Source: a bacterium
Lineage (GTDB): Bacteria; SZUA-79; Acidulodesulfobacterales; Acidulodesulfobacteraceae
Assembly (NCBI GenBank): GCA_021803845.1
Contig: JAJZLA010000123.1
Coordinates: forward strand, 1 to 5,755
DNA length: 5,755 bases
Direction of reading: 5' to 3'
Of the stretch, positions 1-5,755 are shown piece after piece; positions within the stretch are counted from its first letter, which is position 1, and each line of letters opens with the position of its first letter. The notes beneath the pieces were generated by a model. It worked only from the letters and a program-made list of their open reading frames with translations. It did not search any database and was not told where the DNA came from. A program made the position numbers and the translations under genes.

Positions 1-2153
1 ATCTCTTCGATAAGTTCTTCGGGTATCTCCCTTAAAAATCTCGACGGCATATTATATTTGTACTCTTTGCCCGACCTTCTTCTTTTAGACCATGTAAGAT
101 AAAGTTTTTCTTTCGCCCTTGTTATCCCTACGTAACAAAGCCTTCTTTCTTCTTCCAGCGAAAGCTCGTTGTCTAAAGACCTTATGTGCGGGAAAAGATG
201 CTCTTCCAGCCCCGCGATAAAAACAACCGGAAACTCTAAGCCTTTTGCGCTGTGGAGGGTCATGAGCGATACTTTTGTAATATCCGAACCGCCCGCCGCA
301 CCCGGTTCTTCCTTAGTGTCGTTAATCGCGCTCTGGTCTAAAAACTCGGTGATATCGTCGAAATCATGGGAAGCGTTTATCAGTTCTTCTATATTTTCGA
401 GCCTGTTGCCGTCAAGTTCGTTAGCCTTGGATACCCCGGCTTTAAGCATAGATTCATAGCCCGAAGCTTTATATGCGAAATTGATTATATCCGCCAGTTT
501 ATCGCCGGAGTTCGAACCGGAACCGCGGCCCGATTCTTCTCCTGTATCAGCATTGCCTGTTTTAACAGCCCCTTCATGTTCGCCTAATATAGCGGATTTT
601 ATTTCAGATTTTATTTTTAATATTACGCCGAAATAATTTGCGATACCGGAAACGGAAGAATCGCGGGCTGGCGGGCGGGAAAATTCGGTTGAAACGGAAA
701 TAGTCTGTTCCTGCATATTGTTCAATCCTCTTATTGAGGAAAACAATCCCGTTTTTAAAGCGGTTAAAATATCTGCCCCGTTTTTAAAGGCGATGTCCTG
801 CATATTTTTTATAGTTTTTTCACCTGCGCCTGTAGGAACGCACTGGATGCTCCTTTCAAAACTCACCGCATCTTTAGGGTTAAGCGCAAATCTTAAAAAC
901 GATAAAATGTCTTTTATCTCTTTTCTCTGATAAAATTTTAACCCGCCGTAAATGTTATATCTTATGCTTTCCTTTACGAGCCTGTCTTCGATGACCCTGG
1001 ATTGCGAATTTGCCCTGTATAATATCGCTATGTCTTTGTTGGAATATCCGTCCTCTCTTATAAGCCTCCTTATTTCTTTAGCTATATAATAGCTTTCCGA
1101 ATAATCGTTATTCGCCTGATAAACGGTTATCCTGCTGCCGCCGCCTTTTTTGTCCGTTTTTAAGGTCTTGTCCTTTCTGAGTTTATTTCCCTTGACGAGA
1201 ATAGAAGCGGCGTTAAGAATATTTTTAGTGGAACGGTAATTTCTTTCTAATTTTATAACGGAACAGCCGGGGTAAGTTTTTTCGAAACTTAAGATGTTGT
1301 CTATGGTCGCTCCCCTGAAACTGTATATTGACTGGTCGTCGTCTCCTACGACGCAGATATTTTTATGCCTGCCCGCAAGAAGTTTAATAAGCTTGTCCTG
1401 TATATAATTGGTATCCTGAAATTCATCCACCATAATATATTTATAAAGGCCGGAATACCTTTCCAGAATCTGCGGATTATTCTGAAAAAGCTTGACCGCG
1501 TTAAACAAAAGGTCGTTAAAATCCATCGCGTTGCTTTCTTTGAGCTTTTTTGAATACTCAGAATATATGACTGCGTAATCCTTTTCCCAAGCCCTAACCG
1601 TTTCAAAAGACTCCTCGGCATTAATGAAAGAATTTTTATTCTTTTCGATAAAGTATTTTGCCTTTGAAGGAGTAATGATTTTTTCGTTTAGATTGAGCGA
1701 TTTGATAATTTTAGAAATTATTTTCCCGGAATCGTCTTCGTCGAAGACTACAAACGACCTTTCATAGCCTGCTAAATCGGCATGCCTGCGGAGAAGTTTA
1801 AGGCAGAATGAGTGAAAAGTAGAAAACTCCGGAAGTCCGGAACCGCCGTCGTAACCTGAGCCGTATTCAACCCGTCCGCCGTCTTTTTCATATTCCAGCG
1901 CTTTTTTAATTCTTTCTTTCATTTCCCGCGCCGCTTTGTTCGTAAACGTTACGCCGAGAATATTATAAGGCTTAGCTTTGCCGGTTTTTATAAGATGCAC
2001 CGCCCGCAAAGTTATAACTCTGGTCTTGCCCGAACCTGCACCCGCCAGTATTAAAAGAGGTCCGTCGTCATGAAGAACCGCTTTAAGCTGTTCCTCGTTT
2101 AAACCTTTAAGATAGGCGGCTGTCTGGAAGGCTGTATTATTATTAAAAGGCAT
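1..2153 (-). CDS. uvrD: UvrD/PcrA-family ATP-dependent DNA helicase, 3' end missing (717 codons present)
   Basis: This is a superfamily 1A 3'-5' DNA helicase; the family unwinds DNA in nucleotide excision and mismatch repair and strips proteins from DNA at forks. I translated the whole frame: it is open from the ATG at 2153 to base 3 with no stop or frameshift. Motifs in order are the Q motif LNEEQ (18-22), Walker A GAGSGKT (38-44), Ia TFTNKAA (69-75), TFHSF (112-116), Walker B DEFQD (243-247), III GDDDQSIYSFRGA (270-282), IV RNYRS (304-308), V TLHSAKGLEF (632-641) and VI RRLCYVGITRAKE (670-682). Domain 2B carries IYGG then QRKEIKD near residue 400, which fits UvrD/PcrA better than Rep. E. 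coli UvrD has roughly 75 more residues after this point, including the C-terminal region, so a similar length is probably missing. An in-frame stop at 2169-2171 fixes the start, but no Shine-Dalgarno precedes it; coupling to glmS translation, 36 bases upstream, is possible. The family is certain; uvrD versus pcrA is a naming choice. Confidence 0.95.
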   Translation of the reverse strand, partial: MPFNNNTAFQTAAYLKGLNEEQLKAVLHDDGPLLILAGAGSGKTRVITLRAVHLIKTGKAKPYNILGVTFTNKAAREMKERIKKALEYEKDGGRVEYGSGYDGGSGLPEFSTFHSFCLKLLRRHADLAGYERSFVVFDEDDSGKIISKIIKSLNLNEKIITPSKAKYFIEKNKNSFINAEESFETVRAWEKDYAVIYSEYSKKLKESNAMDFNDLLFNAVKLFQNNPQILERYSGLYKYIMVDEFQDTNYIQDKLIKLLAGRHKNICVVGDDDQSIYSFRGATIDNILSFEKTYPGCSVIKLERNYRSTKNILNAASILVKGNKLRKDKTLKTDKKGGGSRITVYQANNDYSESYYIAKEIRRLIREDGYSNKDIAILYRANSQSRVIEDRLVKESIRYNIYGGLKFYQRKEIKDILSFLRFALNPKDAVSFERSIQCVPTGAGEKTIKNMQDIAFKNGADILTALKTGLFSSIRGLNNMQEQTISVSTEFSRPPARDSSVSGIANYFGVILKIKSEIKSAILGEHEGAVKTGNADTGEESGRGSGSNSGDKLADIINFAYKASGYESMLKAGVSKANELDGNRLENIEELINASHDFDDITEFLDQSAINDTKEEPGAAGGSDITKVSLMTLHSAKGLEFPVVFIAGLEEHLFPHIRSLDNELSLEEERRLCYVGITRAKEKLYLTWSKRRRSGKEYKYNMPSRFLREIPEELIEE

Positions 2154-2189
2154 ATTGGTCTGTTTAGTTTACTTGGTATCTATACTATT

Positions 2190-4133
2190 TTACTCTACGG
2201 TTACGCTTTTTGCAAGATTGCGGGGCTGGTCTATATCTGTGCCTTTGAGAGCGGCGATATGGTAAGCCAGAAGCTGAAGCGGAACAGCGTAAAGAATAGG
2301 GCTCAGGACTTCGGACGTTTCCGGTATTTTTATTAAATCGGACACTCCGTCTATTTCAGGCTCGTAATCGGCAACCGCAATAATTTTACCGCCTCTTGCT
2401 TTTATTTCTTCGATGTTGGATATTGTTTTAGGAGCGAGCATATTGTTAGACAAGAGAAACAAAACCGGCATGTTCTCGTCCACGAGAGCTATAGGGCCGT
2501 GCTTCATTTCTCCGGCGGGATAACCTTCGGCGTGGATATACGAAATTTCTTTTAATTTCAAAGCCCCTTCAAGCGCTATAGGATACAATATACCTCTTCC
2601 AAGATATAAAAAATTGGAGTTTTTATAATATTTTTTTGCCGTTTCTTTAATAGCCTCGTCCATAAAAAGAATCTGCTCGACTTTTTTCGGAAGCTCGACC
2701 ATATCGTTAAAAATTTTAAGGCCGTCGATGTTCTCGCCGGAAGGAATATACCCTTTAATTTCCCTGATACGCAGAGCAAGAAGCAATCCGCATAAAAGCT
2801 GGGTGGTAAACGCCTTCGTGGAGGCTACTCCTATTTCGGGACCCGCATGCGTGTATATTACGCCTTTATCGGACATAGCGGTTATCTGCGAACCCGGAAC
2901 GTTAGTGATAGAAATTATGCCGGCGCGTGCGGCTTTAGCAAGCTCGAGCGCGCTGTTGGTATCGGCAGTTTCTCCCGACTGCGAAATGCCTATGAATATA
3001 TCGTTCTTGGAAATAGGAAAGTTTTCGTACCTGAATTCCGAACCGTATTCGACTATAACCGGAATGCCGCAAATCGATTCGGCCATATACTTAACGGCAA
3101 GACCGGCATAATAAGAAGAGCCGCAGGCGGTTATGACTATTCTGGACGCGTCTGCCAAGTCTTTTTTAGTCAGTTTTACATCTTCGAGCATAATCTTGAA
3201 ACCGGAAAACGAATCCTTTATTTTATTTTTAAGCCGGCTCCCGTCTTCTCCCGCGTTTCTCCCGTTCACGGATATTACTCTCGACGAAAATGCGTCCAGA
3301 AGGCACGACGGCTGTTCAAATATCTCTTTCTGCATAAAATGGGAAAAACCGGTCTTTACCGCCCTCGACGCATCCCAGTCTATTTTCGTAACGGTTTTGG
3401 CGGTTTTCTTGCCTTTAAAATTAGTCAGCTCCAGTATTCCGTCATGAAAATAAGCTATTTCAGAATTTTTTAAATATATAACCTCGTCTGAATATTCTAT
3501 GAGGGGGGAAACGTCGCTCGCAAAATAAACTTCGCCGCCTTTATGAACCATAACTAACGGAGGTCCGTATTTCACGGCCGCAATGCTTTTTTCTGCCGCA
3601 TTCAATACCAAAACGGCAAAAGCTCCAGAAAGCTCCATGGCGGAAAGCCTCACGGCTTCATAAAAGGTTTTGCCTTCGTTAATATTGTCCTCGATTAAAT
3701 GGGCTATGACTTCCGAATCGGTAGGAGTAATAAATTTATGTCCTTTTTTTATCAGCCTGCTTTTTAAAACGGCGTAATTTTCTATTATTCCGTTATGAAC
3801 TATAGCGATATTTCCAGAGCAGTCCATATGGGGGTGAGCATTATCGTCTGTAGGTTTTCCATGGGTAGCCCACCTGATATGGCCTATGGCGATATCCGAT
3901 TTTACGGGCTTGATACAGCTGAATTCAGTCGAAAGGTTTACGAGTTTGCCCGACTTTTTGATGCATTTTATCTTCTTTCCGCTCCGGTCGTAGTAAGCTA
4001 TGCCGGAAGAATCGTATCCTCTGTATTCAAGGCTTTTAAGCCCGTTTAAAACTATATCTACGGAGCTTTTTCCGTTTAAATTTTCGGAAAATCCCCTCGA
4101 ATATCCACCTGAAAATCCCATAATCCCGCACAT
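2190..4133 (-). CDS. glmS: glutamine--fructose-6-phosphate aminotransferase (isomerizing), GlmS
   Basis: Cytosolic enzyme that converts fructose-6-phosphate plus glutamine to glucosamine-6-phosphate plus glutamate, the committed step of UDP-GlcNAc synthesis. The 647-residue protein is full length. It begins MCGIMGFSGG, so Cys2 becomes the N-terminal nucleophile of the glutaminase domain after Met removal. That domain also has LEYRGYDSSGIA, GHIRWATHGKPT, NGIIENY and DSEVIAHL. The first SIS domain has CGSSYYAG (337-344), ISQSGET (383-389) and PEIGVASTKAF around 432-442. The second has LGRG, ALEGALKLKEISYIHAEGYP and GEMKHGP, placing Lys526, Glu529 and His545 where E. coli has Lys485, Glu488 and His504. 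The end LAKSVTVE puts Lys642 at the place of E. coli Lys603. It is about 40 residues longer than E. coli GlmS, partly from an extra stretch after residue 10 (YSRGFSENLNGK) and more in the inter-domain region near residues 285-310. One family-typical residue differs: the usual His of CGTSYHAG is Tyr342. A GGAG Shine-Dalgarno supports the start. Confidence 0.98.
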   Translation of the reverse strand: MCGIMGFSGGYSRGFSENLNGKSSVDIVLNGLKSLEYRGYDSSGIAYYDRSGKKIKCIKKSGKLVNLSTEFSCIKPVKSDIAIGHIRWATHGKPTDDNAHPHMDCSGNIAIVHNGIIENYAVLKSRLIKKGHKFITPTDSEVIAHLIEDNINEGKTFYEAVRLSAMELSGAFAVLVLNAAEKSIAAVKYGPPLVMVHKGGEVYFASDVSPLIEYSDEVIYLKNSEIAYFHDGILELTNFKGKKTAKTVTKIDWDASRAVKTGFSHFMQKEIFEQPSCLLDAFSSRVISVNGRNAGEDGSRLKNKIKDSFSGFKIMLEDVKLTKKDLADASRIVITACGSSYYAGLAVKYMAESICGIPVIVEYGSEFRYENFPISKNDIFIGISQSGETADTNSALELAKAARAGIISITNVPGSQITAMSDKGVIYTHAGPEIGVASTKAFTTQLLCGLLLALRIREIKGYIPSGENIDGLKIFNDMVELPKKVEQILFMDEAIKETAKKYYKNSNFLYLGRGILYPIALEGALKLKEISYIHAEGYPAGEMKHGPIALVDENMPVLFLLSNNMLAPKTISNIEEIKARGGKIIAVADYEPEIDGVSDLIKIPETSEVLSPILYAVPLQLLAYHIAALKGTDIDQPRNLAKSVTVE

Positions 4134-4142
4134 TCTCGATTA

Positions 4143-4148
4143 TCTCCC
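4143..4148 (-). promoter_or_regulatory. Shine-Dalgarno of glmS
   Basis: Read on the minus strand this is GGGAGA, with the GGAG core 10 bases before the glmS ATG (4131-4133). It supports the start that leaves Cys2 directly after Met, as GlmS requires. It is the only convincing ribosome binding site among the three genes here. Confidence 0.75.
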
Positions 4149-4160
4149 ATACTTTAAGTT

Positions 4161-4172
4161 TATGACGTCATA
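4161..4172. repeat. 12-base perfect palindrome in the glmU-glmS spacer
   Basis: TATGACGTCATA is its own reverse complement. It lies 15 bases after the glmU stop codon and 12 bases before the glmS Shine-Dalgarno. With no loop it cannot form a normal RNA terminator hairpin, so if it is functional it would more likely be a site for a dimeric DNA-binding protein. About one palindrome of this length is expected by chance in a window this size, so its position is the only point in its favour. Confidence 0.2.
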
Positions 4173-4187
4173 GAGCCTTTTCTACTC

Positions 4188-5681
4188 TTATTTTTTCTTT
4201 TTTGCGGCTTTCATTTTTTTCAACGCCCACCCTTCTATATTTTTCTGCGGAGTTCTCGATATTGCGAGCGCGCCTCCAGGGACGTCTTTAGTTACGGTGG
4301 TCCCTGAGGCTACGTACGAATTTTTTCCGATTTTAACCGGAGCGACGAGTTGGGAATCCGAACCGATAAAACAGCCGTCTTCTATTATAGTTTCATATTT
4401 CTTTTTTCCGTCATAGTTGCACGTTATAACTCCGGCTCCTATATTGACGCCGTCGCCGATGCGGGCATCTCCTATATAGCTCAAATGCGACGCTTTTGTA
4501 TTTTTCCCGATAAAAGTTTTTTTAACCTCGACGAAATTTCCTATCCTGCCGCCTTCGGATATAAAAGTTTCCGGCCTTAGCCTAGCAAATGGACCTATCT
4601 GAACGTCGTTCATTATAACAGAGTTCTCGATAACGCTGTAAGGTTTTATTCTCGTATTATCCAGAATAGCCGAATCTTTAATAACGCAGCCGTTTTCGAT
4701 AACAGCCCCTTTCATTATTAAAGTTTTCCCGGATAAAAAAACGCCCGGATATATAACAGAATTTTCACCTATTTCAACATTATAGCCTATATAAACGTTG
4801 TCGTCGGATATGAAATTAACGCCTTTTTCGATGAAATTTCCGATTAATCTTTTTTGCAATATTTTTTGGGCGTTAATTAAATCAGCTTTCGAATTTACTC
4901 CGACAAACTCCTCGGCATTACCTGATTTATAGCAGGCGGTTTTTAATCCCGCTTTATAAAAAATATCCACTATATCCGTAAAATAATACTCCTTCTTTCT
5001 ATTGTTAGGCTTAACGCGGCCGATAAATTTTCTTAAAAGATTTAATTTGATTATATAGACTCCCGAATTAATTTCTTTTATCAAAGCGGTATCCGGCGTA
5101 AAATCGCATAACTCTTTTTCTTCGACTATTTTCTCCGCATACCCTTTTTTATCGGTTAGAATTCTGCCGTAAGAATAAGGATTTTCTACTTTCACGGACA
5201 AAACTGTTAAATCGTTTCCGTTGTCTAAATGAAACTTTAAGGTTTCTATAAAAGTTTCCGGTTTTATCAAGGGCATATCGCACGGCAATATTATCACGTC
5301 CTCTTCTTCGGCACCTTCCGGAAACAAATCTAACGCTTTTTTTGCAGCGTCTGCCGTGCCGAGGTATTTTTCCTGAACCGAAAAGTCTAAAGCCAGTCCT
5401 TTTCTTTTGAATCTTTTTTCCTTTAGAACGTAATTTCTGACAAGCTCTCCTTTATGCCCTATTACCGTACCGATTTTATCTAAAAAAACCCTGTATCCGC
5501 TTATACCGCGGCGGACGTTAAATGCTTTTCCGGCATCCATTAAGGATTTAATAGTATAAAATATAAGAGGATTTTCCAATAAGCCGGAAAGCGCTTTCGG
5601 CTCTTCGGATTTCATTCTCGTTCCCATACCTCCGGCAAGCAGAATCGCTCCGATATTTCTTATTTTTTTATTATATTTCAT
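4188..5681 (-). CDS. glmU: bifunctional UDP-N-acetylglucosamine pyrophosphorylase / glucosamine-1-phosphate N-acetyltransferase, GlmU
   Basis: Cytosolic enzyme that acetylates glucosamine-1-phosphate with acetyl-CoA (C-terminal domain) and then joins the product to UTP, giving UDP-GlcNAc (N-terminal domain). The protein has 497 residues, against 456 in E. coli. The nucleotidyltransferase domain has LLAGGMGTRMKSEEPK (14-29; Arg22 and Lys29 are the nucleotide-binding pair), VQEKYLGTADA, LPCDMPL with the metal-binding Asp135, YGRI, KIVEEKE, EINSGVYI and EYYFTDI. A left-handed beta-helix of hexapeptide repeats starts near residue 285. It carries GPFARLRP (Arg369), GNFVEVKK (Lys387), SHLSYIGD with catalytic His399 and Tyr402, and NIGAGVITCNYDG (Asn413, Asn422), then TPQKNIEGW and a lysine-rich tail. 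Both active sites look complete. Extra length lies at the N-terminus, in an insertion at about 52-67, and near 85-92. No clear Shine-Dalgarno precedes the ATG. It is the first gene of the run, and glmS follows after 54 bases. Confidence 0.97.
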   Translation of the reverse strand: MKYNKKIRNIGAILLAGGMGTRMKSEEPKALSGLLENPLIFYTIKSLMDAGKAFNVRRGISGYRVFLDKIGTVIGHKGELVRNYVLKEKRFKRKGLALDFSVQEKYLGTADAAKKALDLFPEGAEEEDVIILPCDMPLIKPETFIETLKFHLDNGNDLTVLSVKVENPYSYGRILTDKKGYAEKIVEEKELCDFTPDTALIKEINSGVYIIKLNLLRKFIGRVKPNNRKKEYYFTDIVDIFYKAGLKTACYKSGNAEEFVGVNSKADLINAQKILQKRLIGNFIEKGVNFISDDNVYIGYNVEIGENSVIYPGVFLSGKTLIMKGAVIENGCVIKDSAILDNTRIKPYSVIENSVIMNDVQIGPFARLRPETFISEGGRIGNFVEVKKTFIGKNTKASHLSYIGDARIGDGVNIGAGVITCNYDGKKKYETIIEDGCFIGSDSQLVAPVKIGKNSYVASGTTVTKDVPGGALAISRTPQKNIEGWALKKMKAAKKKK

Positions 5682-5691
5682 ATGAATTAAT

Positions 5692-5697
5692 ATTATA
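5692..5697 (-). promoter_or_regulatory. candidate -10 box upstream of glmU
   Basis: On the minus strand this reads TATAAT, an exact match to the sigma-70 -10 consensus, ending 10 bases before the glmU ATG. Transcription would start about four bases before the ATG, giving an almost leaderless message, which would fit the absence of a Shine-Dalgarno. I find no good -35 at the expected 16-18 base spacing. The surrounding sequence is very AT-rich, so a chance match is quite possible. Confidence 0.3.
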
Positions 5698-5732
5698 TAA
5701 AATTATCCCGTAACACTCACTAATTATTTAAT

Positions 5733-5749
5733 CCCCCCCCCCCCCCCCC
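5733..5749. repeat. 17-base mononucleotide C tract (poly-G on the coding strand) upstream of glmU
   Basis: Seventeen consecutive C residues lie 51 bases upstream of the glmU start codon and 6 bases from the right edge of the window. The tract is flanked by TAAT on the left and T on the right, and the hexamer TAATCC occurs at both 5729-5734 and 5750-5755. Nothing comparable occurs elsewhere in the window. Tracts this long are prone to slippage and can be phase-variable in living cells, but they are also common sequencing and assembly faults at contig ends. I cannot tell which applies here. Confidence 0.9.
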
Positions 5750-5755
5750 TAATCC

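Noticed and set aside
169..930. Several short plus-strand open frames opposite the helicase
   Set aside because: They overlap the continuous helicase frame, which carries conserved motifs; their translations are low-complexity Ser/Phe-rich shadows.
1346..1621. Minus-strand open frame of 91 codons inside the helicase gene, which might suggest a broken gene
   Set aside because: It is in another frame. Codon-by-codon translation shows that the helicase frame runs uninterrupted through this stretch, including DEFQD and GDDDQSIYSFRGA.
2154..2189. Possible terminator between glmS and the helicase
   Set aside because: No GC-rich stem followed by a U run can be drawn on the minus strand; the only repetition is a short TTGGT direct repeat.
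2847..3473. Plus-strand open frame of 208 codons opposite glmS
   Set aside because: It lies wholly antisense to strongly conserved GlmS coding sequence, has no recognisable domain or ribosome binding site, and is explained by the codon pattern of the real gene.
4134..4187. Possible glmS ribozyme upstream of glmS
   Set aside because: The spacer is only 54 bases, too short for this ribozyme (well over 100 bases), and the bases upstream are glmU coding sequence.
5711..5725. Possible -35 box paired with the TATAAT before glmU
   Set aside because: On the minus strand the best hexamers match TTGACA at only two or three positions and are not at 16-18 base spacing.
1..5755. CRISPR array, tRNA, rRNA, insertion sequence or prophage content
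   Set aside because: Nearly the whole window is accounted for by three housekeeping genes; no repeat-spacer pattern, RNA gene or transposase was seen on either strand.

Overview
The window holds three bacterial genes, all transcribed right to left (minus strand) and packed head to tail: glmU, glmS, and a UvrD/PcrA-type DNA helicase whose 3' end lies beyond the left edge. The spacers are 54 bases (glmU to glmS) and 36 bases (glmS to helicase), so one transcript covering all three is likely. About 97% of the window is coding, and no stretch over 300 bases lacks a gene.

Layout from the right edge, in the direction of transcription. Bases 5682-5755 are an AT-rich upstream region with a possible -10 box and a run of 17 C at 5733-5749, which reads as poly-G on the coding strand. 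glmU (4188-5681) encodes the bifunctional acetyltransferase/uridylyltransferase. After a short spacer with a 12-base palindrome and a Shine-Dalgarno, glmS (2190-4133) encodes glucosamine-6-phosphate synthase. The helicase starts at 2153 and is open to base 1, with all superfamily 1A motifs through motif VI present.

GlmS makes glucosamine-6-phosphate from fructose-6-phosphate and glutamine. After GlmM (not in this window) isomerises it to glucosamine-1-phosphate, GlmU acetylates and uridylylates that to UDP-GlcNAc, the precursor of peptidoglycan and, in Gram-negatives, lipid A. The two genes therefore supply the first and last steps of one pathway. The helicase acts in DNA repair and replication-fork maintenance and has no evident metabolic link to them.

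The organism is a bacterium of moderately low GC (spot counts of a few rows give about 32-48%), with frequent AAA, TTT and ATA codons. All three proteins are longer than their E. coli counterparts through internal insertions. I cannot assign a phylum; an uncultured Gram-negative lineage is plausible, but that is a guess. This looks like an ordinary housekeeping region and I found no new biological system. The points most worth a second look are the long C tract at the right edge, with TAATCC on both sides, and the insertions in the helicase and in GlmU.
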